The notes under the pieces: generated by a model
What the model was told of the DNA's origin: nothing
The model's database searches: none
The model's input: only the letters and a program-made list of their open reading frames with translations
Translations under genes and position numbers: made by a program
Source of the DNA: Oscillospiraceae bacterium
Lineage (GTDB): Bacteria; Bacillota; Clostridia; Oscillospirales; Oscillospiraceae
Length of the DNA stretch: 37,574 nt
Assembly (NCBI GenBank): GCA_015067935.1
Contig: SVLL01000013.1
Coordinates: 1-37,574 of the forward strand
Reading direction: 5' to 3'
Shown: one piece after another, positions 8,530 to 16,306 of the stretch
How the letters are laid out: each line of letters starts with the position of its first letter
Position numbering within the stretch: the first letter of the stretch is position 1

Positions 8530-8542
8530 CTTTAATTAGCTC

Positions 8543-8571
8543 TTTTCATTTTAGGCAAAATGGTGTATAGT
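8543..8571 (+). promoter_or_regulatory. Candidate promoter of the HD-GH13-oxidoreductase operon
   Basis: TTTTCA and TATAGT are 17 bases apart, about 45 bases before the HD-protein start. Each hexamer deviates from consensus, so the call is moderate. Confidence 0.45.
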
Positions 8572-8616
8572 ATAGGTAAGACTTTCTTCAGACCGCAAAG
8601 GTGGAAAGGAGCAGTA

Positions 8617-9273
8617 ATGACTTACGAACAGATTAAGAAAAACGAGGCGATTCGCACCTATATCATGCAGGCGGATGCCTCTTTGGCCGCACTCGGTTAT
8701 ACGGAGCACAGCTTCGCCCATGTGGGACGGGTAGCGGAAATGACCGGATATATCCTGAAAACACTGGAAAAGAGTGACCGTATTGTAGAGTTGGGCAAAA
8801 TCGCCGGCTTCCTGCACGATATCGGTAATCTGGTGAATCGGGTGGATCACAGCCAGAGCGGTGCAATTATGGCGTTTCGTCTGCTGGACCGAATGGATTT
8901 TTCTCCCGACGAGATTTCCCTGATCGTCACCGCAATCGGTAACCACGATGAGGGCACCGGCGTGCCGGTCAATGAGCTGGCAGCAGCGTTGATTCTGGCG
9001 GACAAGTCCGATGTGCGCCGCAGCCGTGTACGCACCAAGTATGTGGCAGATTTTGACATTCACGACCGGGTGAATTACTCCGTCACGAAATCGGAACTGA
9101 CCATTAACGAGGCCCATACAGTGGTGGAGCTGAAGTTGGAGGTCGACACCCAGTTCAGCCCGGTGTTGGATTATTTTGCGATTTTTACAAACCGGATGCT
9201 TCTGTGCCGCAGCGCGGCAGAAACCTTGGGTTTGCAGTTTAAACTGACCATCAACGAACAGCAACTTGGCTAA
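8617..9273 (+). CDS. HD domain-containing protein (predicted phosphohydrolase)
   Basis: A 218-residue cytoplasmic protein with the metal-dependent HD hydrolase fold. An upstream His is in 'SFAHVGRV', the HD pair is in 'GFLHDIGN', and further metal or active-site candidates are 'DHSQSG', 'IGNHDEGTG' and 'ILADKSDVRRSR'. HD proteins with 'ADKSD' and a C-terminal alpha/beta extension are usually nucleotide or cyclic-nucleotide phosphohydrolases, but the substrate cannot be read from this sequence. I chose ATG at 8617 because AAAGGAGC precedes it, whereas the track start at 8560 would put the promoter inside the gene. It is the first of three tightly packed genes, 15 bases ahead of the branching enzyme. 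Confidence 0.85.
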   Translation: MTYEQIKKNEAIRTYIMQADASLAALGYTEHSFAHVGRVAEMTGYILKTLEKSDRIVELGKIAGFLHDIGNLVNRVDHSQSGAIMAFRLLDRMDFSPDEISLIVTAIGNHDEGTGVPVNELAAALILADKSDVRRSRVRTKYVADFDIHDRVNYSVTKSELTINEAHTVVELKLEVDTQFSPVLDYFAIFTNRMLLCRSAAETLGLQFKLTINEQQLG

Positions 9274-9288
9274 GAAAGGAGTGCTGGT

Positions 9289-11295
9289 ATGGCACTGAAG
9301 ATTCTGAAAAGAAATCCCTGCTTGCTTCCCTATGAGGCAGACCTGAAAATGCGGATGGCAAATTATAAAGCCACCAAAGCCGCACTGACAGCTGATGGGG
9401 CAGGACTAAGCGATTTCGCCAACGCCCACCACTATTTTGGTTTCCATCCGGTCCCTGATGGCTGGTACTACCGGGAATGGGCACCGGCTGCGGAGGAATT
9501 GTTCCTGACAGGTGATTTCTGCGGTTGGGATCGCTACGCCCATCCGATGACTAAGACAGAGAACGGTGTTTTTGAGCTGTTCCTGCCCGGAGCGGATGCT
9601 CTGCAGGACGGTCAGCGAGTGATGACAATCGTCAGACACGGCGGTCGCGAGCTGGAGCGTATACCTCTCTATGCCACCCGGGTAGTGCAGGATCCGCAAA
9701 GCTACGAGTGGCACGGCGTCATCCACCGAATGAAGGATTTTCGATGGACGGACGGGTGCTTTAAGCCGGAAAAAAAGCTTCTCATCTACGAATGCCATAT
9801 CGGTATGGCGCAGGAAGAGGGGAAGGTTGGCACTTATACGGAATTTAAAGAGAATATTCTGCCCCGAATCAAGGCCTTGGGCTACAACACCATCCAGATC
9901 ATGGCCATTATGGAGCATCCCTACTATGCCTCCTTCGGTTACCAGGTGACCAATTTCTTTGCGGCATCCTCCCGGTTTGGTATGCCGGAGGAGCTGAAGG
10001 CTCTGGTCAATACTGCCCACGAAATGGGCATCGCGGTGCTTCTGGATGTTGTTCATTCCCACGCATCCAAGAATACCCGGGAGGGTATCAACGAATTTGA
10101 CGGCACATCCTATCAGTTCTTCCACGAGGGTGCGAAGGGCAATCACTCTGCGTGGGATACCAAATGCTTCAACTACGGCAAGCACGAGGTGCTCCATTTC
10201 TTACTGTCCAACCTGAAATTCTGGATGGAGGAATACCATTTTGACGGCTTCCGCTTTGACGGCGTGACTTCAATGCTTTATCACGATCACGGTCTGGGTA
10301 CGGCCTTCACCGGTCCTGAGCTGTATTTCTCTATGAATACGGATACGGAAGCGGTGACCTATCTGCAGCTGGCATCCACGCTGGTGAAGGAGCTGAATCC
10401 CAATGCCATTCTGATTGCGGAGGATATGTCAGCTATGCCGGGTATGTGCCTGCCCATTTCCGAAGGCGGCATCGGCTTTGATTACCGCCTCGCCATGGGC
10501 GTGCCGGATATGTGGATCCGCCTTTTGAAGGAATACCGGGATGAGGATTGGGATCTGAACCGGATTTACTATGAGCTGGCCAACCGCTGGCCGGGAGAAA
10601 AGGTCATCGGCTACTGTGAGTCCCACGATCAGGCACTGGTGGGGGATAAAACCATTATGTTCCGGTTGTGCGATCAGGAAATGTACTGGTCTATGGATAA
10701 GTATAACAATAGCGCGGTAATTGATCGGGGAATGGCCTTGCATAAAATGCTGCGACTATTGACAATGACCCTAGGCGGCGAGGGCTACCTGACCTTTATG
10801 GGCAATGAATTCGGTCATCCTGAATGGATCGATTTCCCCAGAGAGGGAAACGGCTGGAGTTATCATTATTGCCGCCGTCAGTGGAGTCTTGCTGATAATC
10901 CGGACCTGAAATACGCATATTTGCAGGAATTTGAAAAGGATATGCTCTCTGCTGCAAAGAAGCACCGGGTGATCGGTCAGTGGGACAAACAGCTGCTGGT
11001 TCACAATGGGGACAATGTGATGGTTTACCAAAAGGGTGGGTTGATCTTTGCCTTTAATTTTGATCCCACCCGTTCTTATGAAGGCTATTTCCTGCCGATG
11101 CCGGAGGTAGGGGAGTATCAGGTGGTAATGTCCACAGATGACTATTGCTACGGCGGACACGGTCGGGTTTGGCATCAACGCTATACTGCAAAAGAAAATG
11201 AGGATGCAGCTGCAGGTATTATGTGCTATTTGCCGAGCCGCACTGCAATTGTATTTCGTAAAATAATTCACAGAAAGAGGGATAATAATGTATAA
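9289..11295 (+). CDS. glgB: 1,4-alpha-glucan branching enzyme, GH13_8 (eukaryote-like) type
   Basis: An alpha-amylase-superfamily enzyme predicted to introduce alpha-1,6 branches into glycogen-like glucan. An N-terminal CBM48-like domain (about residues 50-150, 'YYREWAPAAEELFLTGDFCGWD') precedes the catalytic barrel. The barrel motifs are 'DVVHSHAS', 'FDGFRFDGVTSMLYHDHG' (nucleophile Asp near 322), 'LIAEDMS' (acid Glu near 377) and 'ESHDQALVGDK'. The 'TSMLYHDHG' and 'SHDQALVGDKT' phrases are typical of the eukaryotic GBE1-like subfamily rather than classical bacterial GlgB. The length of 668 residues also fits. AAGAAAGGAG precedes the start. Its last eight bases overlap the next gene. No other glycogen genes are in the window. 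Confidence 0.88.
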   Translation: MALKILKRNPCLLPYEADLKMRMANYKATKAALTADGAGLSDFANAHHYFGFHPVPDGWYYREWAPAAEELFLTGDFCGWDRYAHPMTKTENGVFELFLPGADALQDGQRVMTIVRHGGRELERIPLYATRVVQDPQSYEWHGVIHRMKDFRWTDGCFKPEKKLLIYECHIGMAQEEGKVGTYTEFKENILPRIKALGYNTIQIMAIMEHPYYASFGYQVTNFFAASSRFGMPEELKALVNTAHEMGIAVLLDVVHSHASKNTREGINEFDGTSYQFFHEGAKGNHSAWDTKCFNYGKHEVLHFLLSNLKFWMEEYHFDGFRFDGVTSMLYHDHGLGTAFTGPELYFSMNTDTEAVTYLQLASTLVKELNPNAILIAEDMSAMPGMCLPISEGGIGFDYRLAMGVPDMWIRLLKEYRDEDWDLNRIYYELANRWPGEKVIGYCESHDQALVGDKTIMFRLCDQEMYWSMDKYNNSAVIDRGMALHKMLRLLTMTLGGEGYLTFMGNEFGHPEWIDFPREGNGWSYHYCRRQWSLADNPDLKYAYLQEFEKDMLSAAKKHRVIGQWDKQLLVHNGDNVMVYQKGGLIFAFNFDPTRSYEGYFLPMPEVGEYQVVMSTDDYCYGGHGRVWHQRYTAKENEDAAAGIMCYLPSRTAIVFRKIIHRKRDNNV

Positions 11296-12157
11296 AGTTG
11301 CGATTTTGGGTTGTGAAAATTCTCACGCCAATAATTTCTTGAAAGCAGTTCTTGTGGACAGGATCTGCGAGGATATTGAATTTGTGGGCGTTTACAGCCA
11401 CGAGCCGGAGGCTATGCAAAAGCTGCACGACGAATTTGGCGTGGCAATGGCTTCTTCCTATGACGAATTTGTGGGCAAGGTGGACGGTATCATCATTACC
11501 GCCCGTCACGGCGACAACCACTATAAATACGCCAAGCCCTATCTGGATTGCGGAATTCCCATGTTTATCGACAAGCCCATCACCTGCACCGAGGCAGACG
11601 CAAAGGCCTTTATGAATGACCTGAAAAGCCGCAATGTACCCATCAGCGGCGGCTCTGTGTGCGTGCTCAATGACTTTGTACAGGAGCTGAAGCAGATTGT
11701 TGCAGAGAAAAAGCACGGTAATATTTTGGGCGGTTATCTTCGCGCGCCTATTATGATGCAGAGCCCCCACGGCGGTTTCTTCTTCTATGCCCAGCATCTG
11801 GCACAGACAATGATGGAGATTTTCGGCAACTATCCCGAAAGCGTCCGCGCCTGGCAGAAGGGCGAGATTCTCCACTGTGATGTGCACTATGCCGATTACG
11901 ATGTGGACCTTGCCTATACCCCCGACAGCTGGATTTATTATGCCAGTGTCAGCAGCTTTGAAAAAGTTGTGGGCGATGCCTTCAGCACCGGCGACGGTTT
12001 TGCCAAGGAGTTTATGGAGTTCCATAATCTGCTGGAGGGCAAGCCTCAGAAGCAGACCTACGAGGATTTCTTCGCGCCCGTGTTTGTGCTGAACGCCATC
12101 AACCGCGCGCTGCTCAGCGGCAATGTGGAAAAGGTCAATCGGATTGAGGAAATTTAA
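11288..12157 (+). CDS. Gfo/Idh/MocA family oxidoreductase
   Basis: A predicted NAD(P)-dependent sugar or cyclitol dehydrogenase. The N-terminal Rossmann strand starts 'YKVAILGCENSHANNF', where the usual GxGxxG loop is replaced by G-C-E-N-S-H, a variant I associate with a subgroup of this family. 'FIDKPIT' is the counterpart of the catalytic EKP motif with Asp in place of Glu. The C-terminal alpha/beta domain contains 'GGFFFYAQHLAQTMMEIFG', a plausible substrate-binding His region. The 289 residues are slightly short for the family (330-380). The start lies inside the end of the branching-enzyme gene with AAAGAGGG upstream, so the two are translationally coupled. The substrate is unknown. Confidence 0.82.
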   Translation: MYKVAILGCENSHANNFLKAVLVDRICEDIEFVGVYSHEPEAMQKLHDEFGVAMASSYDEFVGKVDGIIITARHGDNHYKYAKPYLDCGIPMFIDKPITCTEADAKAFMNDLKSRNVPISGGSVCVLNDFVQELKQIVAEKKHGNILGGYLRAPIMMQSPHGGFFFYAQHLAQTMMEIFGNYPESVRAWQKGEILHCDVHYADYDVDLAYTPDSWIYYASVSSFEKVVGDAFSTGDGFAKEFMEFHNLLEGKPQKQTYEDFFAPVFVLNAINRALLSGNVEKVNRIEEI

Positions 12158-12162
12158 TATCT

Positions 12163-12188
12163 AAGGGCATCACTTCGGTGATGCCCTT
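12163..12188 (+). terminator. Hairpin terminator after the oxidoreductase gene
   Basis: An 11-bp perfect stem AAGGGCATCAC/GTGATGCCCTT is closed by a TTCG tetraloop five bases after the stop codon. The T run is weak, so termination may be incomplete. Confidence 0.7.
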
Positions 12189-12192
12189 GCCC

Positions 12193-12221
12193 TTGACATT
12201 TTCGGTTTTAAATGCTATAGT
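12193..12221 (+). promoter_or_regulatory. Promoter of tRNA-Ser
   Basis: TTGACA and TATAGT are 17 bases apart, ending 10 bases before the mature tRNA 5' end. The -35 begins only four bases after the preceding terminator stem. Confidence 0.85.
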
Positions 12222-12231
12222 TGGTTGCGAT

Positions 12232-12320
12232 GGAGAGATGTCCGAGCGGTTTAAGGAGCTAGTCTTGAAAACTAGTGATGGGGCAACCCACCGTGGGTTC
12301 GAATCCCACTCTCTCCGCCA
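12232..12320 (+). tRNA. tRNA-Ser (anticodon UGA)
   Basis: The acceptor stem GGAGAGA/TCTCTCC, discriminator G and encoded CCA are complete. The anticodon stem CTAGT/ACTAG holds loop CTTGAAA, so the anticodon is TGA and it reads UCA (and UCG by wobble). A long class II variable arm (GATGGGGCAACCCACC region) confirms serine identity, and the T arm is GTGGG-TTCGAAT-CCCAC. Length is 89 bases with CCA. Confidence 0.97.
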
Positions 12321-12324
12321 TAAC

Positions 12325-12368
12325 GGACACCAATTGGATGACAGTATCATCACGATTGGTGTCCAATT
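12325..12368 (+). terminator. Inverted repeat after tRNA-Ser, probable terminator
   Basis: GGACACCAAT pairs perfectly with ATTGGTGTCC across a 20-base spacer that itself contains GATGA/TCATC. AATTTTG follows. It sits four bases after the tRNA CCA end and before rsmE. Confidence 0.6.
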
Positions 12369-12394
12369 TTGTAATGCGGATATGGGGAATACCT

Positions 12395-13126
12395 ATGACA
12401 AGATTCTTTGTAACACCGGAGGATATGCAGCCCAATTTTCTGGTACTCACCGGGGAAAATGCCCAGCACGCCAAGGTCCTGCGACTGAAAAACGGGGAAG
12501 AGGTGCTGGTTTGTGACGGACAGGGCCACGAGTGCCTGTGTGCCGTCAGCGATGTGAGTGAGGGCCAGTTCAGCCTTGTGGTTAAGGACCGCAGAGCATC
12601 CGAAACAGAGGCTCCTGTACGGGTCAGCGTCTATATGGCCTTTCCCAAAGGTGACAAGCTGGAGCATGTGATCCAGAAAGCCACGGAGCTTGGTGCGTTT
12701 GAAATCGTGGCGTTTCCGTCAAGCCGCTGTGTATCGAAGCCTGACGAAAAGAGCTTAAAGAAAAAGCTGGAGCGTTGGCAGAAGATCGCGGCCTCTGCAG
12801 CAGAGCAATCCGGACGGGGCAGGATCCCGGAGGTCCTTGTTCTTGGCAGCTATAAAGAGGCTCTGACAAGAGCGGCCCAAGCGGATAAGGCCCTGATGTT
12901 CTATGAAAATGAGCAGGCAACAACCCTTAAAATGGCAATGGAACAGGGGAGTGCGGAAACTATCAGTCTGCTTACCGGTCCTGAGGGCGGTCTGGAAGAA
13001 AAAGAGGTTGCGCAGGCCCGGGAAATGGGTCTGCAGGTGTGCACACTCGGCAAACGGATTCTCAGATGTGAGACCGCTCCGCTGTGCGCTCTGTCAGCCG
13101 TAATGTATGCCTGCGGCGAATTTTGA
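12395..13126 (+). CDS. rsmE: 16S rRNA (uracil-1498-N3)-methyltransferase
   Basis: A SPOUT-class methyltransferase that methylates U1498 of 16S rRNA. The N-terminal PUA-like domain begins with the family start 'MTRFFV'. The C-terminal knot carries 'LLTGPEGGLEEKEV' and 'LGKRILRCETAPLCALS', close to the family 'iGPEGGfs..E' and 'LG.rILRtETA...al'. 'PKGDKLEHVIQKATELG' is also diagnostic. The track ORF starts at 12275 inside the tRNA; ATG at 12395 gives the conserved N terminus and has GGGGAA upstream, giving 243 residues, normal for RsmE. Confidence 0.93.
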   Translation: MTRFFVTPEDMQPNFLVLTGENAQHAKVLRLKNGEEVLVCDGQGHECLCAVSDVSEGQFSLVVKDRRASETEAPVRVSVYMAFPKGDKLEHVIQKATELGAFEIVAFPSSRCVSKPDEKSLKKKLERWQKIAASAAEQSGRGRIPEVLVLGSYKEALTRAAQADKALMFYENEQATTLKMAMEQGSAETISLLTGPEGGLEEKEVAQAREMGLQVCTLGKRILRCETAPLCALSAVMYACGEF

Positions 13127-13145
13127 TATAATTTATAAAAAGTTC

Positions 13146-13174
13146 TTGCATATATTGGTAATGTGTGATATAAT
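13146..13174 (+). promoter_or_regulatory. Promoter of the riboswitch-controlled operon
   Basis: TTGCAT and TATAAT are 17 bases apart. The predicted start near 13181 leaves about 35 leader bases before the aptamer, including a small ACCAA/TTGGT hairpin. Confidence 0.8.
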
Positions 13175-13215
13175 CCTAATCTAAACCAAGGAAGGTTTTG
13201 GTCAATATCACAAAT

Positions 13216-13280
13216 ATTGGTATATGCTTATAATAGGGATAAGCGTTTCTACGAACCACCGTAAATGGTTGACTACCGGT
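13216..13280 (+). ncRNA. Purine riboswitch aptamer, guanine class (C at position 74 equivalent)
   Basis: The three-way junction can be drawn in full: P1 ATTGGTA/TACCGGT (13216-13222 with 13274-13280), J1/2 TAT, P2 GCTTAT/ATAAGC (13226-13231 with 13239-13244), L2 AATAGGG, J2/3 GTTTCTAC (identical to the xpt aptamer), P3 GAACCA/TGGTTG, L3 CCGTAAA (identical to xpt), and J3/1 A-C. The GG of L2 and CC of L3 needed for the loop-loop contact are present. The base equivalent to position 74 is C13273, which selects guanine over adenine. P2 is one pair shorter than usual. Confidence 0.93.
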
Positions 13281-13310
13281 TTTGTCAGAACTGGTAGTCG
13301 GCCTTTTTTT
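13267..13310 (+). terminator. Riboswitch expression-platform terminator overlapping the aptamer
   Basis: A 15-bp stem (13267-13281 with 13289-13303, three G-U pairs) with a 7-base loop is followed by seven T. Its left arm consists of the 3' strand of P3, the J3/1 bases and the 3' strand of P1. Aptamer and terminator are therefore mutually exclusive, which predicts read-through when the ligand is bound. Confidence 0.9.
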
Positions 13311-13351
13311 ATCGTCTGCCGTTCTATACCCCTGAAGGGAGCGTATGCTGT

Positions 13352-13594
13352 ATGAATCACATTTTATTAGAAATTTTTGGCTATGTGGGAATGGCCCTTG
13401 TGCTGGTGTCCATGATGATGACATCGGTCAAATGGTTGCGCCTCTTTAATATGACCGGCGCAATCATCTGTGCCATTTACGGTATTCTTACCAACACATG
13501 GCCTACGGCACTTCTGAATATGGGCTTGCTGATTATTCAGGCAGTGCAGCTGATCCGGCTGTACCGGATGGAAAAGAAGGAGGTAACAAAATGA
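13352..13594 (+). CDS. Small three-helix membrane protein (YgjV/CBU_0592-like)
   Basis: An 80-residue protein with three hydrophobic segments (about residues 5-22, 30-47 and 51-69) and a basic tail. The pattern 'R-FN-tGai-cAiYGi--n-WP-alLN' resembles the YgjV and CBU_0592 families of small inner-membrane proteins and, more distantly, half-size PQ-loop transporters. The function of these families is not established. The start has GAAGGGAG ten bases upstream. The stop overlaps the start of the kinase gene in ATGA, so the two are translationally coupled. It is the first gene downstream of the guanine-class riboswitch, which suggests a link with purine movement or sensing, but that is inference. 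Confidence 0.8.
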   Translation: MNHILLEIFGYVGMALVLVSMMMTSVKWLRLFNMTGAIICAIYGILTNTWPTALLNMGLLIIQAVQLIRLYRMEKKEVTK

Positions 13595-15288
13595 TCTTAA
13601 ATATTGATGGCCGTACAATCGAGCCCCGTCCCGATCAATCCCTTTTGGAGCTGATCCGTGAGCTGGGGATGGATACAGATAAGCTATCCACCCGCCCGCT
13701 GGCAGCCAAAATCGCCGGTGAGGTATTCAATCTGAACTATGTTCCGGTCCGTCAGAAGGACGGTTCTGACCGTTCGTCCATTCGCCGCGCAATGGCGGCA
13801 TCCGGCGGTCACGTGCGTCTGCTGCGCTACGGTGACGATACCGGACGGGAGGTGTATACCCGCACCGCCCAATTTGTGACCTTCCTTGCACTGCATCGTC
13901 TGTACCCGCAGGCAAAAGCGAAGATGAACTGCACCGTTGGCTCCGGTCTGTTCATTGCTGTATATGACTGCAAGGAGCTTTCCATCCGTGCCCTGAAGGC
14001 GGAAATTGCCAAGCTGGTGGAGATGGACATCCCGTTGATTCGTCAGAGGCTGACCACGCAGGAGGCTATTGACCGCTATGCAGCTTCCGGTCAGGATGAC
14101 AAGGCAAAGCTGCTGTCCTGGCGTAAGGAACCCCACTTTGATGAATACATATTTGAGGATTTCGGTGATTACTACTATGGTGAGCTTGCACCATCCACTG
14201 GCTATATGAAGGTTTGGGATATTCAGCAGAAGGATGGCGGCTTTATGTTCATCTATCCCGACGATCAGGACCCCGATCAGGTTGCCGATTACAAGGAAAG
14301 CCCCCATTTCTTTGATATGTTCTCTGAGGGTGAAAAATGGGGCTACCTGATGGATTGTCAGACCGTTGCCGATTTGAATGAGCTTGTGGATTCCGGTCGG
14401 ATCCGTGAGCTGATCCGCGTCAACGAGGCACTGCACGAAAAGAATTATTCCAAGGTCGCCGATATGGTGTGCCAGCGGGGTGCAAAGGCGGTAATGCTGG
14501 CAGGCCCCAGCTCCTCCGGCAAGACCACCTCCGCCAACCGTCTGTCCACCCAACTGCGTGTTCACGGCAAAAAGCCTATTCTGATGAGTCTGGACGATTA
14601 CTATCTGGACCGAGATAAGATCCTGCCCGGACCTGACGGCAAGGTGGATTTGGAGCATATCAACACTATCGATACGGAGTTGTTCGGTCAGCATCTTGCT
14701 GCTCTGCTTGACGGGGAAGAGGTGGAGATTCCCACCTTCAACTTTAAACTTGGCAAGCGCGTCTGGAACGGCCACAAGATGAAAATGGATAAGGACACCG
14801 TTTTCGTGATTGAGGGTCTGCACGCCCTGAATCCGGTTTTGCTGCCTGCAAACCTGGATAAGCATCTGGTGTTCCGTCTCTATGTCAGCCCCTTGCTGCC
14901 TCTGAACCTGGATGATCATAACCGGATTCCCACCAGCTATCTGCGTCTGCTGCGGCGAATCGTGCGGGACTTTGAAAGTCGCGGCACCAGTGTCCAGCGA
15001 ACCATCGGTATGTGGGACAGCGTCCGTGCCGGTGAACGCCGGTGGATTTTCCCCTTCCAAGAGAATGCGGATGTGATTTTCAACAGCTCCACCCTCTATG
15101 AGCTGGCGGTGCTGAAAAAGCATATTTTCCCACTCCTGACGGCTGTTGAGCCGGAAGATCCTGCTTATGATGAGGTTCGTTCCATCGTTAAGGTGCTGAA
15201 CTTTGTGCAGGAGGCAGATGTGGATGATGAAATTCCGCCCACATCCCTGGTGCGCGAGTTTATCGGTGGCAATACTTTCTACCGTTAA
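13591..15288 (+). CDS. TGS domain/ThrRS-like SAD domain/uridine kinase fusion protein
   Basis: A 565-residue fusion widespread in Firmicutes. Residues 1-60 look like a TGS domain. Residues 60 to about 240 resemble the second additional domain of threonyl-tRNA synthetase ('MNCTVGSGLFIAVYD', 'FEDFGDYYYGELAPSTG'). The C-terminal half is a uridine kinase/phosphoribulokinase-type P-loop kinase with 'GPSSSGKTT' near residue 305, 'SLDDYYLDRD' and 'VIEGLHALNP'. The likely activity is nucleoside phosphorylation, but the physiological substrate of this fused group is not settled. ATG at 13591 follows AAGGAGG; the track start at 13498 lies inside the membrane-protein gene. Placement behind a guanine-class riboswitch suggests a purine-linked role. 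Confidence 0.88.
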   Translation: MILNIDGRTIEPRPDQSLLELIRELGMDTDKLSTRPLAAKIAGEVFNLNYVPVRQKDGSDRSSIRRAMAASGGHVRLLRYGDDTGREVYTRTAQFVTFLALHRLYPQAKAKMNCTVGSGLFIAVYDCKELSIRALKAEIAKLVEMDIPLIRQRLTTQEAIDRYAASGQDDKAKLLSWRKEPHFDEYIFEDFGDYYYGELAPSTGYMKVWDIQQKDGGFMFIYPDDQDPDQVADYKESPHFFDMFSEGEKWGYLMDCQTVADLNELVDSGRIRELIRVNEALHEKNYSKVADMVCQRGAKAVMLAGPSSSGKTTSANRLSTQLRVHGKKPILMSLDDYYLDRDKILPGPDGKVDLEHINTIDTELFGQHLAALLDGEEVEIPTFNFKLGKRVWNGHKMKMDKDTVFVIEGLHALNPVLLPANLDKHLVFRLYVSPLLPLNLDDHNRIPTSYLRLLRRIVRDFESRGTSVQRTIGMWDSVRAGERRWIFPFQENADVIFNSSTLYELAVLKKHIFPLLTAVEPEDPAYDEVRSIVKVLNFVQEADVDDEIPPTSLVREFIGGNTFYR

Positions 15289-15374
15289 AGTTTTATTAGT
15301 GAGTAATTTCTTGATTTTGTGTGTTTAAGTAGCAGAAGGACTTTTTGCGGCAAGAATTCTGGGAGGTTATGGTT

Positions 15375-16268
15375 ATGAAGCATACCGTAAAACAAATCTC
15401 ATGCCTGCTGTTTTGCCTTTTGCTGATTCTCACTTGGCTGCCGGTCACAGCAAGAGCAGATACGGGACCAAAGCCCTCTGTGCGCATCACATTTAAGAAT
15501 ATGGGTGATGAGCTTTGCTATGGCACACTGCTCTCTGAGAAGTCGTCTACGGGCCCGGCATCTGTTTGGGATGGCAATGAGGAATATGCATACCACAATG
15601 AAAATGAGCTTTTTCCCTATGCACCTACGGACTATAAGACCTGGAAAGCCTTTGTGGAATACGAGGATTCCGACGGGTATTACTATCTGCAGAGAACTTG
15701 GCAGGTTAATGAAGCTAAAGAGCTGAGCTGGACCTATTATCCGCCGCAAAAATTCAAAATCCTTTTGTATTATCCCGAAACAGAGCAGTTCGTTGTCAGC
15801 GGTATCTATGAACGGTACGCCTTCGACAGCTATTTCTCTGTTGATATGGAAAGCGATGATATGATAAGCGTGCGTCAATCATATCAATACGGTCAGGAGA
15901 TCATATCCCTTTTGGCGCGTATCCTCATTACGATCGCCATTGAAATGGGCATTGCGTTCTTGTTCGGCTTCCGGGGCAAGAAAGCACTCCTGCTGCTTGT
16001 TATTGTCAACACCGCAACACAAATCGTTTTGAATGTTTTGCTCAATATCATCAATTTCAAATCTGGGCAGTTTGCGTTCGTTACGGGTTACATCGGGCTT
16101 GAATTTGCGGTTTTCGCCATTGAAGCAGTGCTTTACTCAGTGCTGATGAAGAGAATTGCTGATTACGAAAAACCTACCTGGTTCTATATCGTATACGCGT
16201 TAATAGCCAACGGAGTATCCTTTATTGTGGGCCTCGAAATCGCAAAAATGATCCCCGGCATATTCTAA
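15375..16268 (+). CDS. Predicted membrane protein of unknown function with secreted N-terminal domain
   Basis: A 297-residue protein I do not recognise. It has a signal peptide or N-terminal anchor ('CLLFCLLLILTWLPVTARA', cleavage likely after ARA), then an extracytoplasmic domain of about 140 residues rich in Tyr and Trp. Four hydrophobic segments follow at the C terminus (about residues 172-190, 195-215, 222-245 and 262-282). No catalytic motif or Cys pattern is visible. ATG at 15375 is chosen because GGGAGG lies eight bases upstream, whereas ATG at 15369 is too close. I found no convincing promoter in the 86 bases after the kinase gene, so read-through from the riboswitch operon is possible. 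Confidence 0.75.
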   Translation: MKHTVKQISCLLFCLLLILTWLPVTARADTGPKPSVRITFKNMGDELCYGTLLSEKSSTGPASVWDGNEEYAYHNENELFPYAPTDYKTWKAFVEYEDSDGYYYLQRTWQVNEAKELSWTYYPPQKFKILLYYPETEQFVVSGIYERYAFDSYFSVDMESDDMISVRQSYQYGQEIISLLARILITIAIEMGIAFLFGFRGKKALLLLVIVNTATQIVLNVLLNIINFKSGQFAFVTGYIGLEFAVFAIEAVLYSVLMKRIADYEKPTWFYIVYALIANGVSFIVGLEIAKMIPGIF

Positions 16269-16275
16269 AAATTTA

Positions 16276-16302
16276 CCGCAGCATCCGAACAGGATGCTGC
16301 GG
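16276..16302. terminator. Bidirectional terminator between the membrane protein gene and rlmH
   Basis: An 11-bp perfect stem CCGCAGCATCC/GGATGCTGCGG with a 5-base loop. The minus strand is followed by TAAATTTTT, so it is stronger for rlmH. Confidence 0.85.
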
Positions 16303-16306
16303 TTGC

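Noticed and set aside
12374-12397. Alternative rsmE start at 12374 (MRIWGIPM)
   Set aside because: RsmE proteins begin M-x-RFF, which ATG at 12395 provides; the extra seven residues are unlikely to be conserved.
13684-15123. 479-residue minus-strand ORF
   Set aside because: It is a shadow of the TGS-uridine kinase fusion. Its His/Gln-rich composition is typical of reverse-complement reading of a real gene.
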